From Rhizobium bangladeshense (GTDB taxonomy: Bacteria > Pseudomonadota > Alphaproteobacteria > Rhizobiales > Rhizobiaceae): a stretch of DNA of 64,000 nt. The DNA lies in contig NZ_LYPL01000020.1 of NCBI RefSeq assembly GCF_001662075.1, forward strand, positions 1 to 64,000. Direction: 5' to 3'. The position numbers and the translations under genes were made by a program. Shown piece by piece: positions 16,555 to 25,703 of the stretch (positions are counted from its first letter, which is position 1; each line of letters opens with the position of its first letter). The notes beneath the pieces are model-generated. The model did not search any database, was not told the origin of the DNA, and saw nothing but the letters and a program-made list of their open reading frames with translations.

Positions 16555-18477
16555 ATGACACCCAAAGACAAGCCAAAACGCCCGGGCGCAAAGCCCTTTT
16601 CACGCGACGCCGGGGCCAAGGCCGGCCCGAAAGCGGGCGGCGCGAAGCCGGCAAAGGCTGCAGCCGCGCGCCCGGCCGCGGCCGAAACCGACGGCGAGGC
16701 CAAGGCCGAACGCATTTCCAAGGTGATGGCGCGCGCCGGCGTCGCCTCCCGCCGCGACATCGAACGCATGATCATGGAAGGCCGCGTGACGCTGAACGGC
16801 AAGGTTCTCGAAACCCCCGTCGTCAACGTCACGCTTGCCGACCGGATCGAGGTCGACGGCGTGCCGATCCGCGGCATCGAGCGCACCAGGCTGTGGCTCT
16901 ATCACAAGCCGGCCGGTCTCGTGACCACCAATGCCGATCCGGAAGGCCGCGCGACCGTCTTCGACAATCTGCCGGAAGAACTGCCGCGCGTCATGTCGAT
17001 CGGCCGTCTCGATATCAACACCGAAGGCCTGCTGCTGCTCACCAATGACGGCGGTCTTGCCCGGGCCCTGGAACTGCCGGCGACCGGCTGGCTGAGACGT
17101 TACCGCGTCCGTGCCCATGGCGAGATCGATCAGGAAGCGCTCGACAAGCTCAAGGACGGTATTGCCGTCGACGGCGTGCTTTACGGTTCGATCGAGGCGA
17201 CGCTCGATCGCACGCAAGGCTCGAATGTCTGGATCACCATGGGCCTTCGCGAGGGCAAGAACCGCGAAATCAAGAACGTGCTCGGCGCGCTCGGTCTCGA
17301 CGTCAATCGCCTGATCCGCATTTCCTACGGCCCGTTCCAGCTCGGCGACTTGCCGGAAGGCCATGTCATCGAAGTGCGCGGACGCACGCTGCGCGACCAG
17401 CTCGGCCCGCGCCTCATCGAGGAAGCCAAGGCGAATTTCGACGCGCCGATCTATAACGCCCCGGCCGTTGCCGCCGAGGAAGAGGCTGAGGCCGCGGCAC
17501 CCGAGAAACGTGAGCGGCCGCGCCGGGACGAGGATAAACGCGAAAGGGCGCTGAGCCGCCTCGACACCAAGCGGGACGACCGCCGCGGCGCGGGGCGCAG
17601 AGATGACGATCGCCGCGATGGCGGCCGCCGGGATGAGGAGAAGCCGAAGCGGCCTCAGCCGCTCGGCCAGCGCCGCAGCGCCAATGTCTGGATGGCGCCC
17701 GGCGCCCGGCCGCTCGGCGAGAAGGCGGCGGCCAAGGCTGCCAAGAATGCGCAGACTGCGCGCCGGCGCGGCGAGCAGGCACCGGCAAAGAGCGCTGCTT
17801 TGGATCGCATTGAGGATCGTCCGCGCACGCCGATCAACCGCGTGCGCGAAGAGGACGGCGAATGGATCCGCTCGAGCGAGCAGCCCCGCCGCAAGGATGA
17901 GGGCGAAGGCTTCGGCCGCAAGCGCTCTTTCGGGGATCGTCCGGCCCGCGAAGAACGTGGTTTCGGCGAGCGTCCTTCGCGCGGCGATCGGCCCTTCGGC
18001 GACAAGCCGCGTGGTGATCGCAGGCCGCGTGCCGATGGCGACGAGCGTCCGCGTGCCGCCAGGGCGTCCGCCGGTGAGGGCCGTTCGGAACGTCCGCGCG
18101 GCGAGCGCCCGTTCGGAAATCGGCCTTCACGCGGCGACCGGCCTTTCGGCGACAAGTCGCGGGGCGAGCGCAGGCCGCGCGAAGAGGATGGCGAACGCCC
18201 GCGGACAGCCAGAAGTTTTGCCGGCGAAGGGCGCTCCGAGCGTCCGCGTGGCGAACGGCCTTTCGCCGACAAGCCGGCGGGCGGTAAGCCTGGGGGCGAC
18301 AAACCGCGCGGCAAGGGCTTCGGCGCCAAGCCCGGCGGGTCGAAGAGTTTTTCCGGCAAGCCGAAGGGCGCCAAGCCGGGGAGTGACAGGCCGCGCGGTG
18401 ACAGGCCTGCGGGCGGCCCGTCCAGAGGTGGTGCTAGAGGAAAGGGAATGACGCGCGGTGCGGATCGTCGGCGGTGA
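16555..18477 (+). CDS. rluB: Ribosomal large-subunit pseudouridine synthase, RluB-like, with long basic tail
   Basis: Forms pseudouridine in 23S rRNA (by homology near position 2605). A basic, Ala-rich leader of about 50 residues precedes an S4 RNA-binding domain (ERISKVMARAGVASRRDIERMI). The catalytic domain has GRLDINTEGL at 150-159, with the active Asp at 153, and GKNREIKNVL. The catalytic part ends near residue 300. About 340 further residues are almost wholly Arg, Gly, Lys, Pro, Asp and Glu, and include two 50-residue tandem units. The 640-residue total is more than twice the enterobacterial length. The last 20 bases overlap rsmD, another rRNA-modifying enzyme. Confidence 0.93.
   Translation: MTPKDKPKRPGAKPFSRDAGAKAGPKAGGAKPAKAAAARPAAAETDGEAKAERISKVMARAGVASRRDIERMIMEGRVTLNGKVLETPVVNVTLADRIEVDGVPIRGIERTRLWLYHKPAGLVTTNADPEGRATVFDNLPEELPRVMSIGRLDINTEGLLLLTNDGGLARALELPATGWLRRYRVRAHGEIDQEALDKLKDGIAVDGVLYGSIEATLDRTQGSNVWITMGLREGKNREIKNVLGALGLDVNRLIRISYGPFQLGDLPEGHVIEVRGRTLRDQLGPRLIEEAKANFDAPIYNAPAVAAEEEAEAAAPEKRERPRRDEDKRERALSRLDTKRDDRRGAGRRDDDRRDGGRRDEEKPKRPQPLGQRRSANVWMAPGARPLGEKAAAKAAKNAQTARRRGEQAPAKSAALDRIEDRPRTPINRVREEDGEWIRSSEQPRRKDEGEGFGRKRSFGDRPAREERGFGERPSRGDRPFGDKPRGDRRPRADGDERPRAARASAGEGRSERPRGERPFGNRPSRGDRPFGDKSRGERRPREEDGERPRTARSFAGEGRSERPRGERPFADKPAGGKPGGDKPRGKGFGAKPGGSKSFSGKPKGAKPGSDRPRGDRPAGGPSRGGARGKGMTRGADRRR
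17965..18264 (+). repeat. Two 150-base tandem units in the rluB tail
   Basis: Residues 471-520 and 521-570 of RluB are near-identical 50-residue units. Both contain RPSRGDRPFGDK, an RR-P-R acidic patch and EGRSERPRGERPF. At base level the units are 17965-18114 and 18115-18264. Shorter RPFxDKPxGxKP echoes continue after them. The copies are in frame and differ at scattered positions, so the duplication is not very recent. Confidence 0.85.
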
Positions 18478-19018
18478 GTTTCGCGGACGGCCTCTCGCCG
18501 TGCCAAAATCCAACGATATCCGGCCGACTGCCGACCGGACGCGCGAGAGCCTGTTCAATATATTGAGCCATGCTTATCCGGAATGCGTCGACGGCACCCG
18601 GATCCTCGATCTTTTCGCCGGAACCGGCGCCGTCGGCCTCGAAGCCGTGTCGCGCGGCTGTCGCCATGCGCTCTTCGTCGAAAACAGTGTCGAGGGCAGG
18701 GCGCTGCTCTGGGAAAACATCGACGCACTCGGCCTGCACGGCCGCACGCGCATCCTGCGCCGCGATGCGACCGATCTCGGCAGCGTCGGCAATCTCGAAG
18801 CCTTCGACGTGCTGTTTGCCGATCCGCCCTATGGCAAGGGGCTCGGCGAAAAGGCGATGGCGGCGGCGGCCCAGGGTGGTTGGCTCAGGCCAGGCGCGAT
18901 TGCGGTGCTCGAAGAACGCGCCGATATTGTCGTTTCCGTGCATCCTTCCTATGTTTTCCTCGAGGACCGCATCTTTGGCGACACGAGGGTGCATTTCTTC
19001 CGGTATCAGCCGCAATAA
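18458..19018 (+). CDS. rsmD: 16S rRNA (guanine966-N2)-methyltransferase
   Basis: A SAM-dependent methyltransferase of 186 residues that modifies G966 of 16S rRNA in the small subunit. It begins MRIVGGEFRGRPL, with PTADRTRESLFNIL, SAM motif I DLFAGTGAVGLEA and the catalytic motif DPPYG at residues 122-126. The start is a GTG at 18458 inside the end of rluB, with AGGAAAGGGA about 11 bases upstream, so translation is probably coupled. Length and motif order match the family. Confidence 0.95.
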   Translation: MRIVGGEFRGRPLAVPKSNDIRPTADRTRESLFNILSHAYPECVDGTRILDLFAGTGAVGLEAVSRGCRHALFVENSVEGRALLWENIDALGLHGRTRILRRDATDLGSVGNLEAFDVLFADPPYGKGLGEKAMAAAAQGGWLRPGAIAVLEERADIVVSVHPSYVFLEDRIFGDTRVHFFRYQPQ

Positions 19019-19031
19019 GCGGGGGCGGGGC

Positions 19032-19913
19032 GTGCAGCAGGCAGAATTCATCAGCCCGAAACTGCCTGCGATCAGCGACCTTCCGACGGTCGCGGTCGCT
19101 TTCGGCGGCGGCGGCGCACGCGGACTTGCCCACATCCATATCATCGAGACGCTCGACGAACTCGGCATCCGCCCGGTGGCGATATCGGGCTCGTCGATGG
19201 GGGCGATCATGGGGGCCGGCATGGCCGCCGGCATGTCGGGCGCCGAAATCCGCGAACATGCGCTGACGACAGTCGGCAACAAGACGGCGGTCGTCGCCCG
19301 CATCTGGGGCCTGAGGCCGACGACGGTACGTGATGCCGTGGCCAAGGGCATCCGCATCGGCCAGTTCAATCTGGAGCGGATCCTCAAGGCTTTCCTGCCG
19401 GCCGAATTGCCGGCCCGCTTCGAAGATCTGCTGGTGCCGATGAAGGTCATCACCACCGATTATTACGGGCAGAACGAGGTCGTCATCGATGACGGCGAGC
19501 TGTTTCCGGCGCTCGCCGCCTCATCCGCCATCCCCGCCGTCTTCATGCCGGTGCGCCTGCGCGGCCGGGTGATGATCGACGGCGGCATCAGCAATCCGGT
19601 GCCCTATGAACCCCTGATGGATCTTGCCGATATCATCGTCGGCATCGATGTCGTCGGCGCGCCGGAGGGCGACGGCACCCATATTCCGAACCGCATGGAG
19701 AGCATCTTCGGCTCCGGCCAGTTGATGATGCAGACGGCGATCTCGCTGAAGCTGAAGCTCTGCCAGCCGCACATCTTCCTGCGTCCGGCGGTCGGCCGCA
19801 CCGGCGTGATGGATTTCCTCAAGGCCCGCGACGTGCTGGCCATGTCGGTCGGCGTCAAGGACGAGCTGAAAATCGCCCTCGACCGGGAAATCGAAGCGCG
19901 GCTGAAGCGCTAA
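19032..19913 (+). CDS. Patatin-like phospholipase
   Basis: A 293-residue serine lipase-like protein of the bacterial patatin family (RssA/YchK type). It has the oxyanion loop GGGGARGLAH near residue 23, the nucleophile elbow GSSMG at 53-57 (Ser55) and the catalytic Asp in DGG at 183-185. These form the Ser-Asp dyad that cleaves acyl esters. No signal peptide or membrane segment is present, so it likely acts on membrane lipids from the cytosolic side. A GTG start at 19032 is chosen because GGGGGCGGGG precedes it and similarity begins shortly after. It lies 13 bases after rsmD; the link is probably only transcriptional. Confidence 0.9.
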   Translation: MQQAEFISPKLPAISDLPTVAVAFGGGGARGLAHIHIIETLDELGIRPVAISGSSMGAIMGAGMAAGMSGAEIREHALTTVGNKTAVVARIWGLRPTTVRDAVAKGIRIGQFNLERILKAFLPAELPARFEDLLVPMKVITTDYYGQNEVVIDDGELFPALAASSAIPAVFMPVRLRGRVMIDGGISNPVPYEPLMDLADIIVGIDVVGAPEGDGTHIPNRMESIFGSGQLMMQTAISLKLKLCQPHIFLRPAVGRTGVMDFLKARDVLAMSVGVKDELKIALDREIEARLKR

Positions 19914-19917
19914 AGCA

Positions 19918-20373
19918 TTATTGGGCGTGGCCTTCATGGCCGCCGCCCGCGCCGTTCGATGCTTCGTTCATCATCATGACGGTGCCCTCGAAGCTTGAGA
20001 GCAGTGCAAGTGTGGAGGGATCGATGTTCGCCTCGGCATCCCGCAGTTTCGCAGCCAGCGCAGCCGCGTCATTCGCCGAAAGCCCGATTTTCTGCAGCGT
20101 ACCGGCATCCTTCAGGCTGTCGCCGCTGCAGAGATAGATGCTCCAGCCGTGATGCGTCTTTTTCAACAGGGCGCGTCCGCCACGTCCGTCCTGCCGCCAG
20201 CCGACGATCGCCCAATCGGCCTGAACGGCGACGACCGGCGTGAGCTTGAGGGGCTTGTCCGCCGTTTCGAACATCAGCTTCAGCCTTGCCGGGATGACCT
20301 GCTGCGGATCGTCGTCTGCGGACGCCACGGATGCGAGCAGGAAGCAGGCAAGAAGGGCAATGATGGTCTTCAT
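19918..20373 (-). CDS. Copper uptake system-associated protein
   Basis: A 151-residue exported protein with a clear signal peptide ending near ASA (residue 19). The mature part has WAIVGWRQDGRGGRALLKKTHHGWSIYLC, then a helical segment and a C-terminal tail with NEASNGAGGGHEGH that could bind metal. This resembles the small periplasmic proteins annotated as copper uptake-associated, which occur with PepSY and DUF2946 genes exactly as here. Its biochemical role is not established. It is the last gene of a minus-strand set and follows the PepSY gene by 13 bases. Confidence 0.8.
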   Translation of the reverse strand: MKTIIALLACFLLASVASADDDPQQVIPARLKLMFETADKPLKLTPVVAVQADWAIVGWRQDGRGGRALLKKTHHGWSIYLCSGDSLKDAGTLQKIGLSANDAAALAAKLRDAEANIDPSTLALLSSFEGTVMMMNEASNGAGGGHEGHAQ

Positions 20374-20386
20374 CTCGTGGTCTCCT

Positions 20387-21760
20387 TCAGGCGAGAACGC
20401 GTTTCAACACGGGCACGAAGCGCACGACGATCTGGTCGAAGGCGATCATGACGACAATGGCAAGCCCGCTCATCGGGAAGGCGACGGCGAAGATTGCGGT
20501 AATCACCCACAGGCCGTAGTAGACCGAGCGCCTTGGCGGCATGGGTGGCACGCCGAGCCGGCCCGCCGGGCGCCGTTTCCACCACATGACGATTGCTGTT
20601 ACGCAGCTGAGCACAATGGCGAGGCAGGTTGCGAGCATCAGCAACTGGTTAAGCCGGCCCCATTCCTGTCCCTGGTGGACATTGATACCCCATTCGATCG
20701 CCTTGCCGAGGAACGGATATTGGTTGAAGCCGATATCGATCAGCGGTTTGCCGGAATATTGGTCGATATGGATGGTCCGCTCGTCGGCGAGATCGTCGGG
20801 ATAGAGCGAGGCGGTATAGACGCCGGTTTCGTCGGAGGGGATCGCCATGTCGAAACCCGGTGCCATGCCCAGCCGCTTGGCGATCTCCACAGCTCTGTCG
20901 AGGCCAATCGGCTTGGCCGATTGCGCTGCGGCGATATCGGAAAGCGGAACCGGCGCCTTCTCGACGATCCAGCCGCTCTTCGGCAGGATGTCCTCGGTGA
21001 CTTTCTGCGACTTCGGCACGTCGTCCCAGAGCTGGACGGGATAGCCGAGGCCCTGTTCGGTCAGCCAGGCATTGGCATTCGCGCCCCAATAGCCCGACCA
21101 TGGCATGCCTGTGATTGCCAGGAAGAAGATCAGCAGGCCGGCAAAAGCTCCTGTCACCGCATGCAGGTCACGCCAGAAAACCCGGCGGCCCGGCGTTCCC
21201 CGGACGCTGACGACACCGCCCGTCTGACGGCGCGGCCACCAGAGATAGATGCCGGTCGCGACCAGCACCATGGCAAAGCCGCCGGCAATCTCGGTCAGCC
21301 GGTTCGCCGCCTTGCCAAAATAGGCGAGGCTGTGGATGCGCTTGACGACATAATTGAACTCGGCGGTCGATCCGACCACATCGAGCACCTTGCCCTCATA
21401 GGGATTGACGAAGGCCAGCATCGCACCGGGCTCGCCGGAGAGGGTGACGATGGCCGATCGTTCGGGTCCGGCCGGGTCCTTGTAGGAGGTCGCCGTCGAG
21501 CCCGGCACGGCGGCAGCGGCGATCTCAGCAACCCGCTCCGCCGGCAGCGCCTGGCCGGCCGGCTGGACAATGTAGCGGTGGGCGAAGACGGTGCTGTTGA
21601 TCTCGTCCTTGAAGAGATAAAGCGATCCGGTCACGGCCAGATTGAGCATGAAGGGAATGGCGAGAAGCCCGGCAAAGAAATGCCAGCGCCAGATGGCGCG
21701 GTAGAGCGAAACGCCGCTGGCGGCGTGCTGCACCGGTTCGGCGGCAGTAATGGTCGACAT
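20387..21760 (-). CDS. PepSY-associated transmembrane protein
   Basis: A 457-residue inner-membrane protein of the PepSY_TM family. Membrane segments begin around residues 21-45 (WRWHFFAGLLAIPFMLNLAVTGSLYLF), recur near 155-180, 215-235 and 360-385, and end with one or two helices near the C-terminus. PepSY-type periplasmic segments lie between. Conserved His residues in WRWHFF, RIHSL and WRDLHAVTG suggest heme or metal redox chemistry, as proposed for relatives that reduce siderophores or copper at the inner membrane. It lies between the DUF2946 gene (90 bases upstream) and the copper-associated gene. Function is inferred from family and context. Confidence 0.87.
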   Translation of the reverse strand: MSTITAAEPVQHAASGVSLYRAIWRWHFFAGLLAIPFMLNLAVTGSLYLFKDEINSTVFAHRYIVQPAGQALPAERVAEIAAAAVPGSTATSYKDPAGPERSAIVTLSGEPGAMLAFVNPYEGKVLDVVGSTAEFNYVVKRIHSLAYFGKAANRLTEIAGGFAMVLVATGIYLWWPRRQTGGVVSVRGTPGRRVFWRDLHAVTGAFAGLLIFFLAITGMPWSGYWGANANAWLTEQGLGYPVQLWDDVPKSQKVTEDILPKSGWIVEKAPVPLSDIAAAQSAKPIGLDRAVEIAKRLGMAPGFDMAIPSDETGVYTASLYPDDLADERTIHIDQYSGKPLIDIGFNQYPFLGKAIEWGINVHQGQEWGRLNQLLMLATCLAIVLSCVTAIVMWWKRRPAGRLGVPPMPPRRSVYYGLWVITAIFAVAFPMSGLAIVVMIAFDQIVVRFVPVLKRVLA

Positions 21761-21849
21761 GAGAAGGGATCCGTATCCACGGGCGACTGCTGGAGCGCAG
21801 CTCGGCCGGCGTTGAAAGGCGTGTTGCGGCGCCTGCCACAACACGGAGT

Positions 21850-22272
21850 TCAGGCAGGGATCGGATCGGAAGGGGGCGCGCGCGGGCCGGTATTGGGCGG
21901 AAAGAGCTGGCGATGGAAGGCCTCGGCCCGGATCGGCAATTCGACCGCAACCGCAAAGCCCATCGGCGCGCCGGCCACATCCGTCGGCGCCGGCAGCAGC
22001 GTGGAGGCGCCGATCCGGCAGGCTTCGCAGCCATGCGAATGCGCCTTGTCGTGCTTGCCGGTGCCGGAGTTGTCGGTGCCAGACTCATCCGTGACGGTGA
22101 CGCAAAGCGTCGGCAGGGTCCCGTCCGGAAGTGCGTATTGAGCGAGCTCGGCCGGATCGAACGTGCCTGCGGCTGAGGCGGGCGCTTGATGGGCGAGCCC
22201 GACGAAGACAAGCGCGACGGCGCACAGGATGCGCAGTGCCCATTGTTCGATGTGTTTCGTCCGCCTGACCAA
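21850..22272 (-). CDS. DUF2946-like periplasmic protein with Cys/His cluster
   Basis: About 140 residues: a hydrophobic N-terminal export segment (WALRILCAVALVFVGLAH) and then a periplasmic part with a Cys, an Asp/Asn-rich turn, the cluster HDKAHSHGCEACRIG and a Pro-rich end. The H-x-H-G-C-x-x-C pattern is a likely metal site, in keeping with the DUF2946 family found beside copper genes. The start is uncertain. A TTG at 22272 has GAGAGGGAAA just before it and is preferred here. An ATG at 22389 overlaps the last codons of kefB and would add 39 residues. Four genes from kefB to the copper-associated protein run in one direction. Confidence 0.72.
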   Translation of the reverse strand: MVRRTKHIEQWALRILCAVALVFVGLAHQAPASAAGTFDPAELAQYALPDGTLPTLCVTVTDESGTDNSGTGKHDKAHSHGCEACRIGASTLLPAPTDVAGAPMGFAVAVELPIRAEAFHRQLFPPNTGPRAPPSDPIPA

Positions 22273-22381
22273 ATTTCCCTCTCGGATCGCGCCGATTGCC
22301 CGCTTGATAAACGCCGCCCTGCTGACAATCAATGCGTCACTTTTGCGGGCCAGCTCGTTGGACGGTCCGGACAAGACGGGG

Positions 22382-24196
22382 TCAGGCATCGGCCGTTGCG
22401 TCCGCGGTGCCCTCCAACGGATCGTCCTCGAAAGGATCGGCGGCGCGTTTCGGTTTGACCAGCGGTTCGGGGCGCACCGGGTGGGAAAACAGCATGTCGC
22501 GCCCGGCCTGCAGCCCTTCGGAGACCTGCAGGGCAAGCCGCGCCTCGTCGCGCTTGCGAATATCCTCGCCGATCTCATAGGCGTCGATCTCGGAGACGCC
22601 GAGCGCCTCCAGCGTCCGCCGTCCGAAGAGCAGGCCCGATTCCAGCGTTTCGCGCAGTTCGTAATCGACGCCCTTGTTGCGCAGCTCGATCGAATGGATG
22701 CGGTCGTAGGAGCGCACGTAGAGCCTTGTGTGCGGATAGTCGGCCTGCACCAGTTCCACCACCTTGTCGGTGATCTCCTTCTTCTGCGTGCAGACGAGCA
22801 CGATCTTTGCCCGGTCGATGCCGGCCGAGCGCAGCACATCCTTGCGCATGCCGTCGCCGAAATAGATGCGGAAGCCGAAGGAGGAGGCCTGGCGGATGCG
22901 GTCGGCGGAAAAATCGATGACGGTGACGCTGCGCCCGCCGGCAAGCAGGATCTGGGCGGCGATCTGGCCGAAACGCGAGAAGCCGACCATCAGCACGTCG
23001 GCGCCCGCACCCTCGAAATCCTCGTCCAGCTCCTCCTGTGCGTCGCCGCTGAGCAGCCGCTTCGAAAGTGCCGCTCCGATCGGTGTCAGCGCCATCGAGA
23101 GCGTGACGACCGCCACCAGCAGCGATGCGGTGCTCGTCGACATCAGCCCGGCCGCTCCCGCCGTTGTGAACAGCACGAAGCCGAATTCGCCGCCCTGCGG
23201 CAGCAGGAAGGCAATGCGGATCGCGTCATCGTGCGGCGAGCCGGAGATCCGGCAAAGCCCGTAGATGATGGTCGCTTTGACCGTCATCACGATCGGTACG
23301 GCGACGATGACGAAGAGCGCGTTGTCGAAGAGAACGTCGAGCTCCAGCGACAGGCCGACGGCGATGAAGAAGATGGCGAGCAGTACGCCGCGGAACGGCT
23401 CGATATCGGCCTCCAGCTCGTGCCGGTAGGAAGATTCGGCCAGCATCACGCCGGAGAGAAAGGCGCCCATCGCCATTGAAAGTCCGGCAAGCTGCATCAG
23501 GCTTGCCGATCCCATGACGACGAAGAGGGCGGCCGCGATCATTGCCTCTCGCGCGCCGGTGCGGGCGATGACCTGGAAGAGCGGCGTCAGCAGGTAGCGC
23601 CCGGCGACGACCATCGCCGCGACCGCGCCGACGGCCACCGCGAAATCGGTCAGCGGTGCGTTGCTGCTTTTGCCGCTGCCGTCGAGAACGGTGATCAGCG
23701 CTAAGAGCGGCACGATTGCCAGGTCCTGGAACAAGAGCATCGAGAATGAACGCTGCCCGTATCTCGTATTGACGTCGCCGTCGCCCTCGAGGATCTGCAT
23801 GGCGAAGGCGGTCGATGACAGCGCCAGGCCGAAGCCGGCGACGATGCTGCCGCGCCAGTCGAGCACTTCAGAAAACCAGGCAAGCGCGGTCAGCGCCAGC
23901 CCCGTCACCACCACCTGCGCCGTGCCGAGGCCGAAAATGTCGCGCCGCATCTGCCAGAGGCGGCTGGGCTTCAATTCCAGCCCGATGATGAACAGCAGGA
24001 AGACGACGCCGAGCTCGGCTACGCCGAGGATCTGTTCGCCATCGGTAATGCCGTGGAAAACAGGACCGATGACGATGCCGGCGGCGAGATAGCCGAGGAC
24101 GGTGCCGAGTCCGAGCTGCTTGAAGATCGGAGCGGCGACCACCGCACCGCCGAGCAGCAGGATCGTTTCGGAAAAAAGGGCGTTGGGCGCTGACAT
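22382..24196 (-). CDS. Kef-type monovalent cation/proton antiporter (CPA2 family)
   Basis: A 604-residue inner-membrane protein. An N-terminal Na/H-exchanger domain of about 12 helices (residues 5-385, with GPVFHGITDGEQILGVAELGVVFLLFIIGLEL) is followed by a cytosolic TrkA-N/RCK nucleotide-binding domain starting near VLMVGFSRFGQIAAQIL. The C-terminal tail is acidic. This is the KefB/KefC/YbaL architecture for K+ efflux in exchange for protons, usually gated by NADH or glutathione adducts. The specific type cannot be told apart here and no KefF/KefG ancillary gene is adjacent. ATG 24196 gives the family N-terminus. It is divergent from tldE and heads the copper-associated gene set. Confidence 0.9.
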   Translation of the reverse strand: MSAPNALFSETILLLGGAVVAAPIFKQLGLGTVLGYLAAGIVIGPVFHGITDGEQILGVAELGVVFLLFIIGLELKPSRLWQMRRDIFGLGTAQVVVTGLALTALAWFSEVLDWRGSIVAGFGLALSSTAFAMQILEGDGDVNTRYGQRSFSMLLFQDLAIVPLLALITVLDGSGKSSNAPLTDFAVAVGAVAAMVVAGRYLLTPLFQVIARTGAREAMIAAALFVVMGSASLMQLAGLSMAMGAFLSGVMLAESSYRHELEADIEPFRGVLLAIFFIAVGLSLELDVLFDNALFVIVAVPIVMTVKATIIYGLCRISGSPHDDAIRIAFLLPQGGEFGFVLFTTAGAAGLMSTSTASLLVAVVTLSMALTPIGAALSKRLLSGDAQEELDEDFEGAGADVLMVGFSRFGQIAAQILLAGGRSVTVIDFSADRIRQASSFGFRIYFGDGMRKDVLRSAGIDRAKIVLVCTQKKEITDKVVELVQADYPHTRLYVRSYDRIHSIELRNKGVDYELRETLESGLLFGRRTLEALGVSEIDAYEIGEDIRKRDEARLALQVSEGLQAGRDMLFSHPVRPEPLVKPKRAADPFEDDPLEGTADATADA

Positions 24197-24315
24197 GCTG
24201 ACAATTTCTTTCAGATGGCGGAAGCATGCAGGCAGTCCCGATAAAGAATCGGCGGCGGCGGCCTTGATGCTTGGGAGAGTGCACAATAAATGGAAGCCGA
24301 AGGAAAGGCCAAATC

Positions 24316-25662
24316 ATGTCCTCTGAAATCGATTCCTCGACACTTCTTTCCCGCGCAAGTCAATTGATCGATCTGGCAAGGAAGGCAGGGGCCGACGCCG
24401 CCGACGCCGTCGTCGTTCGCTCGCGGTCGCAATCGGTCAGCGTTCGTCTTGGCAAGGTCGAGGGAACGGAATCCTCCGAAAGCGACGATTTTTCCCTGCG
24501 CGTCTTCATCGGCAAACGCGTCGCCAGCGTTTCGGCCAATCCGGGCTTCGATCTGCAGGCGCTTGCCGAACGCGCCGTCGCCATGGCCAGGGTTTCCCCG
24601 GAGGATCCCTTCGCCTGCCTCGCCGATGAGGCGAGCCTTGCGAAATCCTATCCCGACCTGCAATTGTTCGATGCCACCGAGGTGTCCTCCGAGATGCTGC
24701 GCGAGGCAGCCCTTGCCGCCGAGGCGGCCGCCCTTGCGGTCAAGGGTGTGACCAATTCCTCCGGCGCCGGCGCATCCGCCGGCATGGGCGGCCTTGTTCT
24801 TGCCACCTCGCACGGTTTTGCGGGCAGTTACATGGGCTCCCGTTTCGGCCATTCCGTCAGCGTCATCGCAGGCGAAGGCACCGGCATGGAACGCGACTAT
24901 GATTTCGACACCCGCCTTTATTATGCCGAGCTCGACGACCCCGCCGACATCGGCCGCCGTGCCGGCGAACGGGTGGTGAAGCGGATCAATCCGCGCCAGG
25001 TGCCGACCGGCAAGAACGTCACCGTCATCTTCGATCCGCGTATCGCCCGCGGCTTCGTCGGCCATATCGCCGGCGCGATCAACGGTGCCGCCGTCGCCCG
25101 CAAGACCAGCTTCCTGCGCGACAGGATGGGTCAGCAGGTGCTGAAGTCGGGCCTGTCGATCACCGACGATCCGCTGATCGTGCGTGGCCCCGCCTCGCGA
25201 CCCTTCGACGGCGAGGGTGTGTCCGGCGAGCGGCTGGTGATGATCGAAGACGGTGTTCTGAAGCACTGGTTCCTTTCGACCTCGACCGGCCGCGAGCTCG
25301 GACTTCAAACCAATGGCCGCGGCGTGCGCGGCGGCACCGCCGTTTCGCCGTCCTCCACCAACCTCGCCCTCGAACCCGGCGACATCTCGCCGGAGGAACT
25401 GATCCGCAGCGTCGGCAGCGGCTTTTACGTTACCGAATTGATCGGCCACGGCGTCAACATGATCACCGGCGAATATAGCCGCGGCGCCACCGGCTTCTGG
25501 ATCGAGAACGGCGAACTCACCTTCCCGGTGTCCGAGGTGACGATCGCCTCGAACCTCAAGGACATGTTCATGCGCCTGACGCCGGCAAACGACATCGACC
25601 GCAAGTTCGGCGTCGCCGCACCCACCTTCGCCATCGAAGGCATGACGCTCGCAGGGCAGTGA
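24316..25662 (+). CDS. tldE: TldE/PmbA family metalloprotease subunit
   Basis: A 448-residue member of the TldD/PmbA (U62) family, whose two members form a heterodimeric metalloprotease that processes peptides such as microcin B17 and antitoxin CcdA. The family N-terminal domain (SRSQSVSVRLGKVEGTESSE) and C-terminal domain (YVTELIGHGVNMITGEYSRGATGFWIENGE) are complete. It lacks the HExxxH zinc site of TldD, as expected for TldE. A GAAGGAAAGG stretch is about ten bases before ATG 24316. In rhizobia this gene commonly leads the cysQ-DUF4170-waaA series, as seen here. Confidence 0.93.
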   Translation: MSSEIDSSTLLSRASQLIDLARKAGADAADAVVVRSRSQSVSVRLGKVEGTESSESDDFSLRVFIGKRVASVSANPGFDLQALAERAVAMARVSPEDPFACLADEASLAKSYPDLQLFDATEVSSEMLREAALAAEAAALAVKGVTNSSGAGASAGMGGLVLATSHGFAGSYMGSRFGHSVSVIAGEGTGMERDYDFDTRLYYAELDDPADIGRRAGERVVKRINPRQVPTGKNVTVIFDPRIARGFVGHIAGAINGAAVARKTSFLRDRMGQQVLKSGLSITDDPLIVRGPASRPFDGEGVSGERLVMIEDGVLKHWFLSTSTGRELGLQTNGRGVRGGTAVSPSSTNLALEPGDISPEELIRSVGSGFYVTELIGHGVNMITGEYSRGATGFWIENGELTFPVSEVTIASNLKDMFMRLTPANDIDRKFGVAAPTFAIEGMTLAGQ

Positions 25663-25703
25663 AAAAGGACAGTGAAAAAGGGCAGAAGGAAACGATTGAC
25701 GCG

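Noticed and set aside
17965..18264. Tandem repeats that might be read as a CRISPR-like or satellite array
   Set aside because: There are only two 150-base units, with no spacer/repeat alternation, and both are in frame within the rluB coding tail.
20240..22141. Plus-strand open frame of 633 codons opposite the copper-associated genes
   Set aside because: The minus-strand genes have signal peptides, membrane helices and family motifs; the plus-strand frame has none.
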